Shown here in pieces: positions 24,601 to 31,214 of a stretch of 37,218 nucleotides of DNA. Position 1 is the stretch's first letter. Each line of letters opens with the position of its first letter. The position numbers and the translations under genes are program-made. The stretch lies in the NCBI GenBank assembly GCA_944324965.1, contig CALUYH010000013.1, positions 1 to 37,218 of the forward strand. Direction: 5' to 3'. The stretch comes from Candidatus Avelusimicrobium gallinaceum (GTDB taxonomy: Bacteria > Elusimicrobiota > Elusimicrobia > Elusimicrobiales > Elusimicrobiaceae). The notes beneath the pieces were generated by a model. The model saw only the letters and a program-made list of their open reading frames with translations. It did not search any database and was not told the DNA's origin.

Positions 24601-24603
24601 CAT
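18661..24603 (-). CDS. Alpha-2-macroglobulin-like secreted protein without a thioester motif
   Basis: A 1,980-residue secreted protein. The signal peptide (MKKHIRILLAFLFFPLAAGA) has no lipobox, so the protein is periplasmic or exported. Residues 20-120 hold TPR-like helices (AEEAYAQGNFANALTQYEQI). MG-type beta domains follow, including RLYTQTDRAIYRPGQKVQL near 605 (MG2 hallmark). A2M-type segments FTLPQSVTAWNVLGF and MVRAQLPRFYREGDK come later, and a helical toroid domain follows from about 1,450. At the usual thioester site (Cys-X-Glu-Gln after a Pro-Tyr) this protein has SSPYKDLVSTLNRY near residue 1,440, so no thioester can form. Bacterial relatives are thought to trap proteases. No pbpC-type partner lies beside it. 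AAGGGGA precedes the ATG. Confidence 0.93.
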   Translation of the reverse strand: MKKHIRILLAFLFFPLAAGAQSLPKAEEAYAQGNFANALTQYEQIIQTATGSDRLQAELRKAACQYGLGEYMNAATTMLSYNLPENDLWKARFLLYRIQMAEQVARMYSSLMNESEIVSQAGTTPDQWTQAQWNAQIDKDYQTLWALRAALINAPVEKETLILNVKDTDTRRIPTLFDVVVQNWADRLQLQNAPVPLAREEAAVFLGGAAKALPAKQAQADQLATLLETAYLLDGKGRKDAKTFWRTDYVLLPFDNPSLFTLDDPQKARQNAVDQLSLISGYTPQQMGFWSKLKKYVAPEGAEYGRAYAAYRAAALLNGQDDPETALKICQYATENLGESYYVSLCREMAETITQNELSFRPLPDAFNPAGPRLSFSARNAENIYVRVYKTSPEELQTLYRKTYLSRTINSWDFLSQLNSKNIPYFLDRAPIQTAHTAVSYEKPYRAQDVSLDLPALDKGFYVLLASWDEAFNPEQAPVLGTVINLTDLALFVTSGIEDNPDKYAVSLSSKTRTYRPNVFRIYTVNLQTGETEGNVDLDMITAWNGTRQKSTTQADGTAAVARDIVVSPKDKSSSYFVNVRAQKGEDVAFTRNAVYANFYNRPPVRLYTQTDRAIYRPGQKVQLAVHAFETLPRGLRVLPEKRVQINVTNASGEKVFSASPQLNALGTAQAQFTLDDEAMLGYFQIRVQLTANGRTFRTYGNFRVEDFKRPDYELTLSEPEKTLEYGKAASVGGHAQYYVGAPLQNATVKYTVTRQNYLPPFYWWRYLPPAAPEQVAQGETTTDEKGDFRVTFTPKAAEKDEAFAKYVVKAEVYDESGRAIDASRTYTVSAEPKLFQVEFAQGFYDADTETPNFAKINLTDADGNPVSGKVSVRAERLANELPEPDEQTPVYNRTLDGWYQNARAEKTEFTKELNFKKPGEQTLALPALEEGVYRLTLKESKATPQQMVFVVARENSALQLPDVTLVQHAQYYPGETARVLLGAGALKGSKRAEVYWGETFLTRKDVLPGGVSVYSFPVEQEARGGLAVTWFGASDYTFHSGSATLEIPFDNKQLGVTIDVPNAVRPGDEAAWKLSVKDASGSSVNGQASVTVYDKSLDYYAAKENPFGFSTLFPQNVQQGDRTTSAQAGYATRYSQVASRAYIEPPVLPTLNLLMPYRSYRMMNSRVFAVPQMKAAVAGGAMVLQSAMVADTAASADNALVLEAEEATAKSTAAPAAPDQPADVRTDFSETAYFNAALPVTNGQATVRFTLPQSVTAWNVLGFVLTKNADFGSFTAQTVTRKDFMVRAQLPRFYREGDKGVLQAAVTNLTDKKLSAEVEITLTQDGTPANEAFGIGKAKKTVSVGANATEYVSWDITAPADPALYQVTVTARSGKTSDGEQKTLPVYPGKERLLATAHIALKNGTNELELTELKGVSDAELQTAALTLNPSLALSVLNTMPNVLSSPYKDLVSTLNRYVPLAVVNQFYTQYPQLKDAVAKLPKRTGVSAPWNESDPLRLTLLEQTPWLRQAQGQAAHTAAIVDLFNPQLVAKMKGKELAQIAKFQNKNGAFAWFPGGQDDDYLTLYALNAFAQALAYGAEIPQQAAQKAFAYIVPRIEKRLLADKTGSEATVSYALYAAYTLSAFPQNWAQMSEAKPYIKRWADYADQQSRFMTALGQTYAAAVYHRLGDDIKANRYLDLVLSRMKQNDLTGAYFAPEAQSWVWYRDTLSTQTATLRTLLELRPQSDKIDPMTQWLLFNRQVNSWSDPKAATQAVFTLLDVMKHKGALSLPVEYTVTWAGEEKKFSFEPMDWTEDLQLVRQGKEITPNALRATIDKKGVLTDFASLSVVYKSAEAKASPKGVLNVTREYFTRFTQDGVQKIRPVQDLGEVAVGDEVEVHLTVTADSAFEYVLLADPKPAGFEAEELLSGWTYDPLYLYRENRDETTNFFIQQLPAGTVTLRYVLRPTLEGRFHALPAQAQSMYAPEYGAHTAAEVLKVD

Positions 24604-24622
24604 ACAGTTCCCCTTGTAGAAT

Positions 24623-24662
24623 AAAAATCTCTGTCCGCCAAACGGGGGATAGAGATTTTTAT
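24623..24662. terminator. Terminator of the argS operon
   Basis: AAAAATCTCT (24624-24633) pairs with AGAGATTTTT (24651-24660), with A/T runs on both sides and a short inner GC pairing. It lies 28 bp after argS on the minus strand and before the macroglobulin gene. Confidence 0.82.
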
Positions 24663-24689
24663 TTGTTTGTTGTAAAGTGCAGCTCCGGG

Positions 24690-26282
24690 CTACATGACTT
24701 CCGGCGCGCTCACGCCGATAAATTCCAGCCCTTTCTTAATGCGCTCCGCTACGCGCTGGCAGATGAACAGGCGGGACTTGGTTTGTTCCGGGTTGTCTTC
24801 ATCCACCACGCGGCACGTATCGTAGAACGCGTGAAATAAGCCCGCCAGTTCCACCAGGTACGTCGTCAGGTGGTGGGGGCTCAAATCGGCCACGCAGTTG
24901 CGCAAAACGTGTTTGAACCAAACCAGTTTAAGCAGCAAAGCACGTTCCTGCGGGGCAAGCGGCGTGGTGATACCGTTGTATTCGGTAAAGCCTTTTTCCG
25001 CCGCGGCTTTAAAAATGGAGTGAATGCGCGCGTGCACGTATTGTACGTAGAAAACCGGGTTTTCGTTGGTGCGTTTTTTGGCCAGGTCCATATCAAAAAG
25101 CATATGGGCGTTGGGCGTGCGGCTGGCAAAGAAGAAGCGGCAAACGTCGGTGCCTACTTCGTCCATCAGTTCGCGCAGCGTGATGAACCGCCCCGCGCGC
25201 TTGGACATTTTTACCTGTTCGCCGTGTTCCATCAAATGCACCAGCTGGTGAATAATCGGCACAAAGGAGCTTTCTTCCTTCCCCAGGGCGTGCACGGCCG
25301 CTTTCATACGCGGCACATAGCCGTGGTGGTCCGCGCCTAAAATATCAATCAGGGTGTCGTAGCCGCGGTCGTATTTGTTTTTATGGTAGGCAATATCGGC
25401 CAGGAAGTACGTCGGGCGGCCGTCTTTGCGCACGAGCACGCGGTCTTTATCGTCCTGCGCTTCGGCGTCTTTGGTGGAACCGAACCAGATGGCGCCGTCT
25501 TTTTCGTAGGTGCAGCCTTCTTCGGTCAGTTTTTCAAGCGCTTTCTGGGGGGCGTGTTCTTTATGCAGGTCCGACTCGCGGAACCAGCGGGTAAAGTCCA
25601 CGTGGAAATCTTTCATGTCCTGCTGCTGGGTTTTGATTAATTCTTCCATAGCCCAGCGGCCATAGTCTTCTTCCTTCAAATCGGCCGGCATCTTTTTTAC
25701 GAGGTCAATCAGGTAGGTGCCATGGTAGCCGTTTTCGGGCGGTTCTTTGCCTTCTTTGCGGGCTTTGACGGACACCGCCAGCAGTTCGGCCTGGTTACCG
25801 GCGTCATTAACATAGTATTCGCTGTCGCACGAATAGCCCAGGGCGCGGTGAATTTTGACCAGGCTGTCGCCCAGGCTGGCCCCGCGGCCGCTGGCCACGT
25901 GCAAAGGGCCGGTAGGGTTGGCGGAAACGAATTCAATCAAAATGTTGTGTTTGGACGTTTCGGCCCCGCGGTCTTTGATGCGGCGGTCCGAAGCGGTTTT
26001 GATGATGAAATCGTCTTCCAGTTTCAGGTTGATAAATCCGGGCGGCAGGGCCGATGCATCGGCGATTGCCGTCATTTCGCGCAGAACCACGCACGCCTCT
26101 TTGGCGATTTCCAGCGGGTTCTTGTGCATTTTTTGGGCGGCGGCCATAGCCCACACCAGCGAAATATCCGCCCCGGTATGGACGGGCGCAACGGAAAATT
26201 CTACTTCCGGCAGTTCAAAGCCTTTAAAGTAGTCCGCGTTAGATAATTTTAAGGCAATGTCTTGTTTAAGTTTTTCTAGCAT
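24690..26282 (-). CDS. argS: Arginyl-tRNA synthetase
   Basis: A 530-residue class I aminoacyl-tRNA synthetase that charges tRNA-Arg. The HIGH-type signature appears as NPTGPLHVASGRGA, so the last two residues differ from His-Gly-His. Next come YYVNDAGNQ, which is diagnostic of ArgS, GADHHGYVPRMKAA, the KMSK loop VKMSKRAG and a C-terminal DALR-type anticodon domain ending DTCRVVDEDNPEQTKSRLFI. The N-terminal additional domain is present. ATG 26282 lies one base after the rsfS stop (TAA-C-ATG), so the two are co-translated. It is the last gene of a six-gene operon and has its own terminator. Confidence 0.98.
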   Translation of the reverse strand: MLEKLKQDIALKLSNADYFKGFELPEVEFSVAPVHTGADISLVWAMAAAQKMHKNPLEIAKEACVVLREMTAIADASALPPGFINLKLEDDFIIKTASDRRIKDRGAETSKHNILIEFVSANPTGPLHVASGRGASLGDSLVKIHRALGYSCDSEYYVNDAGNQAELLAVSVKARKEGKEPPENGYHGTYLIDLVKKMPADLKEEDYGRWAMEELIKTQQQDMKDFHVDFTRWFRESDLHKEHAPQKALEKLTEEGCTYEKDGAIWFGSTKDAEAQDDKDRVLVRKDGRPTYFLADIAYHKNKYDRGYDTLIDILGADHHGYVPRMKAAVHALGKEESSFVPIIHQLVHLMEHGEQVKMSKRAGRFITLRELMDEVGTDVCRFFFASRTPNAHMLFDMDLAKKRTNENPVFYVQYVHARIHSIFKAAAEKGFTEYNGITTPLAPQERALLLKLVWFKHVLRNCVADLSPHHLTTYLVELAGLFHAFYDTCRVVDEDNPEQTKSRLFICQRVAERIKKGLEFIGVSAPEVM

Positions 26283-26283
26283 G

Positions 26284-26856
26284 TTATTTGTTCTTGGCGG
26301 TCTTTTTGGAAGCAGCCGTTTTTTTAGCGGTAGATTTTTTGGCTGCGGTTTTTTTGGCAGCGGGTTTTTTTACGGTTGCTTTTTTGGCAGGGGCCGCTTT
26401 TTTGGCGGTCGTTTTTTTAGCTGCGGTTTTTTTAGCCGTCGCCGTTTTTTTGGCAGCGGGCTTTTTGGCGGCTGCTTTTTTAGCCGCGGTTTTTTTGGCC
26501 GCCTTTTTGACGGGTTCTTTAAAATCGATTTCTTTGCCGAAGCTGAAAATTTTGTCCAGGGCGTAAAAGTCGCGCGCTTCCTGGGTCATGATGTGGGCCA
26601 AAAAGCTGCCGTAGTCGCTCACGCGCCAGAGGTTGCTGTCGCCTCCGTCGCGGTTAATCTTATAGTAGCCCTGTTCTTTTAATTTTTTGCTGATTTCTTC
26701 TTCCACGGCATCCAGGTGCGGTTTGGAGGTGGCGGTGGCAATTAGGATGTAATCGCACAGGGAAGAAAGGCCGCACAGGTCAATCACTTTAATGTTTTCG
26801 GCTTTTTTGCTGTCGGCCAACCGGGCCGCCAGACACACGAGTTCTTTGGTATTCAT
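26284..26856 (-). CDS. rsfS: Ribosome silencing factor RsfS with a Lys/Ala-rich tail
   Basis: A 190-residue protein. Residues 1-114 are a complete RsfS (Iojap) domain: KAENIKVIDLCGLSSLCDYI, ATATSKPHLDAVEEEI, NLWRVSDYGSFLAHIM and ARDFYALDKIF. RsfS binds ribosomal protein uL14 and blocks subunit joining in starvation. About 75 further residues follow, made of repeats such as AAKKTAAKKAAAKK, resembling histone H1-like tails, whereas normal RsfS ends near residue 110. The tail is strongly basic and probably binds rRNA or DNA, an inference. The DNA shows the matching imperfect repeat. GAGGTGG gives a clear ribosome site. Confidence 0.95.
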   Translation of the reverse strand: MNTKELVCLAARLADSKKAENIKVIDLCGLSSLCDYILIATATSKPHLDAVEEEISKKLKEQGYYKINRDGGDSNLWRVSDYGSFLAHIMTQEARDFYALDKIFSFGKEIDFKEPVKKAAKKTAAKKAAAKKPAAKKTATAKKTAAKKTTAKKAAPAKKATVKKPAAKKTAAKKSTAKKTAASKKTAKNK

Positions 26857-26905
26857 AAACCACCTCTGTAAAACGGTTATATAACAATAAATTTAGTCTA
26901 GCATT

Positions 26906-27781
26906 TTAAAGCGGCATTTCAAAGTCCTTCCCCAGGACGATGCGCGTATCGCAGATGGCGTTGGGGGAGGATTCCGATTTGATTTCGCTGTTAATGCCCA
27001 GGGCGTGGCTGAGCTGTTTTACCTGCACCAGCCGCCCGCTGTAATCCACAATAAACGACTGTTCCTGGTAAGACGGGTAATTGTCGTACTGCAGCACGTC
27101 CACCCGCAAAAGGCCTTTTTCGTTTTGTTCGCGCAGGTACTGCGTCAGCGCCAGCGCCAGGCCGCGCTTGCCGGCCGCGTTGTAAATTTCCACCACGATG
27201 GGGCGGTCCTTCACGGCCAGAGGGGCCATATCTTCTATGGTTTCTTTGGGTTCTGCGGCGGGGGCTTTTTTGCGGCGGGAAGCCGCCGGAAAGCGCACGG
27301 CAAAATCGGCCGCGTCCAGCTTGGAAAGCTCCAGACTTAAAAGGGCAAATTCGGCCGGGGTTAAATTGGTGCGGCGGTCGTGCCAGGCCGTCACATACGC
27401 CCACACCGGGCGCAATACGAGCAAGGGATTGTAGCGCCAGGAAGAAAGCAATCGTTTGAATTCGTCCCAATAGGCTTCGCGGTCCGCTTCCCGGGGGATA
27501 AAATAGCGGCCTTTGTTGGGAGGCAATTTTTTGGCACGGTTCCGGGCGTTCACTTTTTCCGCACTGATTTGCACTACGGCTTTTTGTGAGGCGGGGTTGT
27601 AGGTAAAATCCATTGCCGGGGCCGTCAGCACCGTCAGGCGCACGTCTTGCGCGCGGCGCTGTGCCAGCGCCCGTGCCAGGGGCGAGGTGAACTGCGCCAC
27701 CGCCGCCACCGCCAGCACCGCCAGCAAGGCCCAGAGCAAAAAACGCTCTATTATTTTTTTTGTTTGATAAGATGGTTCCAT
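26906..27781 (-). CDS. LytR_C-domain membrane protein
   Basis: A 291-residue protein with one N-terminal membrane helix (FLLWALLAVLAVAAVAQF) and an extracytoplasmic rest. The C-terminal 100 residues form a LytR_C domain: IVVEIYNAAGKRGLALAL, VDVLQYDNY, FIVDYSGRLVQVKQLSHALG and TRIVLGKDF. This domain often follows LCP (LytR-CpsA-Psr) wall-polymer ligases, but no LCP domain is present here; the middle is unassigned. Its first 31 bases overlap the end of the nadD-yqeK gene, and rsfS follows after 49 bp, the order also known near nadD and rsfS in other bacteria. An envelope role is probable, the exact one unknown. Confidence 0.8.
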   Translation of the reverse strand: MEPSYQTKKIIERFLLWALLAVLAVAAVAQFTSPLARALAQRRAQDVRLTVLTAPAMDFTYNPASQKAVVQISAEKVNARNRAKKLPPNKGRYFIPREADREAYWDEFKRLLSSWRYNPLLVLRPVWAYVTAWHDRRTNLTPAEFALLSLELSKLDAADFAVRFPAASRRKKAPAAEPKETIEDMAPLAVKDRPIVVEIYNAAGKRGLALALTQYLREQNEKGLLRVDVLQYDNYPSYQEQSFIVDYSGRLVQVKQLSHALGINSEIKSESSPNAICDTRIVLGKDFEMPL

Positions 27782-28881
27782 AAGTCAATCCCCACCGGGC
27801 AGAGCCATTTTTGCGAGTCAATGGTAAACAAAAGTTTGCGGTTGGCAGCGTAGAGAAGGGCGGCGTCCAAATCCTGCAAGGCCAAATTGCGGATGACAAA
27901 CGCATCCTTATATTTTCGGTCCTTGGAGGAAATATCCGCCACAAACAGAATTTTGGACAGCGTGCTCATATGCAAACTGCCCAAGGTATGTTCGGCAATG
28001 GCGGCCACAATATCTTTGTTATGCACGTCAAATACGTGCTGGGCCAGCCAGGCCGACACATAGCTGTGCAGCAGGCTGGGCTCCATGCGGCAAATGTCTT
28101 CAAAAAACGGTACTTTTATTTTGTGTTCCTGGCAAAAGCGGATGAGTTCCGGGCCGGAAAAGCCTTTGCCCGCGTCGTGCAGGATGCCCGCTTTGACGGC
28201 CGACTCCACGTTCACGTCGTAAATATCACTCAGCGCGGCGGCCATTTCGGCCACGTTTTTGGAGTGCAGGTAGCGGTTGGTTTTTAAATGGGCTTTCAGC
28301 CAATCGTGCACCGCCAGGCCGTAGAGTTTATTTTCGCGGATGGTGGGCGCAATTTGCGGGGGAACGGTGTCCGGGATGTCCCCGCAGGCCAAAATGTGCG
28401 CGCGCACGCGGCTGGAGGACAGCTTGGGGAAGAACCCCGGCAAAAATAAATGTTTAAAAGCGGCCGGGTTCTCGTTATACCCTTTGCGTTTGCCGGCCAC
28501 CACGACGGCATTTTTAAAAATGTATTCGGGGTTTTTCCAATTGTGCAAATCGTTCAGGCAATCCGTGCCCACCAGCAGGTAAATTTCCGGGTGGTCATAG
28601 CGCTTTTTTAAGTATTGGACCAACTGATAGGTGTAGGTTTTGCCGCCTTGTTTTAATTCGTAATCGTCAAACACGATGTTGCCGGAGAATCCGGCAAAGG
28701 CTTGCTTGAGCATTTTCATACGCAGGCGGAACGGGGTGGGCGACTTGGCTTTAAAGGGGGAATGGTACGCCGGAACGATGTGCGCGACGTCCGGCGCGAT
28801 GACCTTCATCGCGCGCCGGAATAAGGAAACATGCCCTTTGTGGACCGGGTCAAAACTGCCGCCAAAAACGAGAACTTTCAT
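27751..28881 (-). CDS. nadD: NadD-YqeK fusion: nicotinate-nucleotide adenylyltransferase plus HD hydrolase
   Basis: A 376-residue two-domain protein. Residues 1-190 are NadD, which makes deamido-NAD+ from nicotinate mononucleotide and ATP: GGSFDPVHKGHVSLF with the GXFXPXHXGH nucleotide site, YLLVGTDCLNDLHNWK and KLSSSRVRAHI (the ISST-X-R-type motif). Residues 195-376 are a YqeK-type HD domain: HSKNVAEMAAALS, ILHDAGKG (His235, Asp236), LLHSYVSAWLA and EHTLGSLHMSTLSKILFVADIS. YqeK hydrolyses diadenosine tetraphosphate. The two are usually separate adjacent genes. GAGGTG precedes ATG 28881, nine bases behind the FAD gene. Confidence 0.95.
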   Translation of the reverse strand: MKVLVFGGSFDPVHKGHVSLFRRAMKVIAPDVAHIVPAYHSPFKAKSPTPFRLRMKMLKQAFAGFSGNIVFDDYELKQGGKTYTYQLVQYLKKRYDHPEIYLLVGTDCLNDLHNWKNPEYIFKNAVVVAGKRKGYNENPAAFKHLFLPGFFPKLSSSRVRAHILACGDIPDTVPPQIAPTIRENKLYGLAVHDWLKAHLKTNRYLHSKNVAEMAAALSDIYDVNVESAVKAGILHDAGKGFSGPELIRFCQEHKIKVPFFEDICRMEPSLLHSYVSAWLAQHVFDVHNKDIVAAIAEHTLGSLHMSTLSKILFVADISSKDRKYKDAFVIRNLALQDLDAALLYAANRKLLFTIDSQKWLCPVGIDLWNHLIKQKK

Positions 28882-28890
28882 AACACCTCA

Positions 28891-30156
28891 TTATACAAGT
28901 TTTTCCGCCAAGGCTTTGCCTTCCAGCAGGGAAGATTCCATAAACGAATACTCCCATTTGCCGTATCTGCCCGCGCAAAAACACCCGCGCTTGGCCAAAG
29001 CCTCCAGGGCTTGGCACACGGCACGTGAACGGTGCTTATCGTAAACGGCGTAGGCGTAGGGCAGGGGCTGCCAACAGGAAAGCAAGGCTTCGTCGTCTTT
29101 CCTTATTATACCTTTTTGGACGAGGGCATTCCAAATGCGCCGCTTGCTTTTGGGGGCGTTTGGCGGGAGCTCTATGTAAAAGAGCGAAGTGCCCTTGGGC
29201 GCGTTGGCGGGGGAGAACCCGCTCTGCAACCCCACGCGGTAAAAGGGGTCGGTTTCGTCCGGGAAGTAAATCCAGCTGAAGGGCTTTACGGCCCGGTTGA
29301 TAGCCAGGTGATACACCAGCACCGGGCGGTTGTGCAGCGGTTCGGCCAGCGCCGTCAGGCGTTCCTCTCCCGTAAGCAAACGCAAAAAGGCCGGCAGCGG
29401 AAGGGTATTAACCAGCGTGTCATAGGAAAATGTTTTCCCGCCCGCGCGGACGGTTTTGGTTTTTAAATCCACCCGGGTCACGCGGGTGCGGGTTTGCAAA
29501 CGGGTCACGCCGGAAGCCAAGGCCTCTGCGAGCGCCCCGCAGCCGCCCTGCCGGGGATAGAAGAAAGAGGCGTTGTAGCCGTAGGATTGGCGGGGCGGGC
29601 GTTGGGCGCTGTGCAAAATTTCGGGCGGTGTGGGGCGCGGCACAAACGGGCCGCACCAATCGCAGGTGAGCGCTTCGGGCGGGCAACCCCACAGCTTGGT
29701 ATTGTAGGGGCGCATAAATTGTTCGTATACGCCGCGGCCGAACGATTGCAGACACCATTGTTTAAAGGTCTTTGGCGTTTTGGGTGTTTGGCGGGCGGCT
29801 TCCAACAAACCTTGCACGCAGGCTTGGCGGGCCTTTTCGGGCAGGGCATAAAGATGGGCTTGGAACGGGAAAGGAACGCGGCTTGTGCCGGTGTAGATAA
29901 ACGCGCGGCGCGTGCGGCGCAACAGGTTGCCTTTGAGCAGGGTACGGACCAATTTTTTGCCGTAAGGCGTATGCAAATGGAGCAGGTGCCCGCCGCAATC
30001 CAACGTAAAGCCGCGTACCGTCCGGCTGGCGCACAATCCGCCCGGGGCGGCCGCTTGTTCCAAAAGCAAATAATCGGTCTGTCCCTGGCGTTCCAGGTGG
30101 TAAGCGGTGCTAAGGCCCGTCAGCCCCGCCCCCAAAATGAGGGTTTTTACGTGCAT
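28891..30156 (-). CDS. FAD-dependent amine oxidase-like / UDP-galactopyranose mutase-like protein
   Basis: A 421-residue flavoprotein. The N-terminus LILGAGLTGLSTAYHLE is the FAD dinucleotide-binding motif, followed by LLLEQAAAPGGLCASRTV and DCGGHLLHL. The middle has FMRPYNTKLWGCPPEAL, and DTLVNTLPLPAFLRLL is typical of protoporphyrinogen oxidase/UDP-galactopyranose mutase-like proteins. The C-terminus CFCAGRYGKWEYSFMESSLLEG is the second FAD contact. The substrate is not readable; the neighbour upstream transfers sugar phosphate to a lipid carrier, which makes a sugar-modifying role in surface polysaccharide plausible. One base separates its start from the upstream stop (TAG-T-ATG). Confidence 0.85.
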   Translation of the reverse strand: MHVKTLILGAGLTGLSTAYHLERQGQTDYLLLEQAAAPGGLCASRTVRGFTLDCGGHLLHLHTPYGKKLVRTLLKGNLLRRTRRAFIYTGTSRVPFPFQAHLYALPEKARQACVQGLLEAARQTPKTPKTFKQWCLQSFGRGVYEQFMRPYNTKLWGCPPEALTCDWCGPFVPRPTPPEILHSAQRPPRQSYGYNASFFYPRQGGCGALAEALASGVTRLQTRTRVTRVDLKTKTVRAGGKTFSYDTLVNTLPLPAFLRLLTGEERLTALAEPLHNRPVLVYHLAINRAVKPFSWIYFPDETDPFYRVGLQSGFSPANAPKGTSLFYIELPPNAPKSKRRIWNALVQKGIIRKDDEALLSCWQPLPYAYAVYDKHRSRAVCQALEALAKRGCFCAGRYGKWEYSFMESSLLEGKALAEKLV

Positions 30157-30157
30157 A

Positions 30158-31180
30158 CTACTCCGTTTTTATATGTAACAGCCACAGCGTGGCCGCACCC
30201 AGCGCCACGGCCGCAAAAACAAACATCGCCAGCGCAATCTGCCCGCAGCAGTGCGTCAGCGTATACGCCAAAACGTTAAAAAATACGCCCGCGCCCGCAA
30301 ACAGCAGCAAAATGCGGGGCAACGGCCAGTTCAATTTTTTCAGCCGCAGGGCGATGTGGTCGTTGCTGCCTTTGAGGGGGTTCTTGCCCTTTAAAAGGCG
30401 GGCCAGCACCACAAAAGCCGTATCAAACAGCGGAACCGCCAAAATGAACAGCGGGGCCAAAAAACCCCAGTTGGTGCGGTCGCTGTATCCGGTACCGATG
30501 GACAAGGCGGCAATCATAAAGCCTAAAAAGGTGGAACCGCTGTCGCCCAGAAAAATTTTCCGCTTGAGGTGGTTGAACGGCCAAAACGCCACACACGCGC
30601 CCAACAGCGCAAGGGCCGCAAAATTGACGTAAATGTATTCCGACGGCAAGGCAATCACGGTAAGCCCCAGCGTGCACACCACCGCCTGGCTGACGCAGAG
30701 GCCGTCCAAAATATCCAACAAATTAAACGCGTTGGTCAGCCCGACTACCCACAAAAACGTCAGCGGCCACGAAAGCCACGGCGAGGCAAACACGTGTATG
30801 GCCACCCCGTAATAAATCAGCGCGCCCGCCGCGGCGGCCTGCACCAGCAGTTTAACGGGAATGCTGACGCCCTTGGGCTTTTTGAAATCGTCTGCCAGAC
30901 CCAACAGAAAAATCAGCGTGCCGCCGATAAAAATACCGCGCAAATTGTGCAGCGTGCCGCTGGGGAACGCCGTGATGAAGCGAATCAGCGTCAAGCTGGC
31001 CAGCGTGCCGACAAATATGCCGATTCCGCCCAGCGTGGGCACGGCGCCGGAATGTTTTTTAAGTCCGCCGGGTTTATCCAGCAAAAAACGGCTGGATAAA
31101 CGACGCAAGAAAGGCAGCAGAGCTGCCGTAAGAATACCGGCCGCCAGGGCCGCCGTGAGGTAAAGGACAAATGGTTTCAT
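30158..31180 (-). CDS. WecA/MraY-family undecaprenyl-phosphate glycosyl-1-phosphate transferase
   Basis: A 340-residue integral membrane enzyme with about ten helices. Family motifs: KKHSGAVPTLGGIGIF, FLLGLADDFKKPKG with the Asp-Asp pair, GLTNAFNLLDILDGL, FNHLKRKIFLGDSGSTFLGF and NDHIALRLKKL in the last cytoplasmic loop. It would start a lipid-linked glycan by moving an amino-sugar phosphate to undecaprenyl phosphate. The open frame reaches 31249, but the upstream part is intergenic-like; ATG 31180 (MKPFVLYLTA) begins the first helix. There is no Shine-Dalgarno; TATTAT lies seven bases upstream, so this may be a leaderless start. It leads the six-gene operon. Confidence 0.9.
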   Translation of the reverse strand: MKPFVLYLTAALAAGILTAALLPFLRRLSSRFLLDKPGGLKKHSGAVPTLGGIGIFVGTLASLTLIRFITAFPSGTLHNLRGIFIGGTLIFLLGLADDFKKPKGVSIPVKLLVQAAAAGALIYYGVAIHVFASPWLSWPLTFLWVVGLTNAFNLLDILDGLCVSQAVVCTLGLTVIALPSEYIYVNFAALALLGACVAFWPFNHLKRKIFLGDSGSTFLGFMIAALSIGTGYSDRTNWGFLAPLFILAVPLFDTAFVVLARLLKGKNPLKGSNDHIALRLKKLNWPLPRILLLFAGAGVFFNVLAYTLTHCCGQIALAMFVFAAVALGAATLWLLHIKTE

Positions 31181-31187
31181 AATATCT

Positions 31188-31193
31188 ATAATA
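31188..31193 (-). promoter_or_regulatory. Candidate -10 box of the wecA-like operon, leaderless type
   Basis: The minus strand reads TATTAT, AGATATT, ATG. The box sits seven bases before the start codon and no ribosome site is present. The region is shared with the divergent lipoprotein gene and rich in AATATT-like palindromes. Confidence 0.4.
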
Positions 31194-31214
31194 TTACAAT
31201 AAGGAGAATCTATA

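Noticed and set aside
26288..26682. Long plus-strand frames rich in Phe, Ala and Gly opposite rsfS
   Set aside because: They are the reverse of the Lys/Ala repeat, with no family signal.
28880..28896. TATAAT just before nadD as an internal promoter
   Set aside because: It is formed by the last codons and stop of the FAD gene, and a normal ribosome site follows; chance is more likely.
31181..31206. A third Rex-type operator between the wecA-like and lipoprotein genes (TATTGTAATAT)
   Set aside because: The central 11 bases match, but the palindrome arms are only four bases long and the flanking TAG/CCA is missing.
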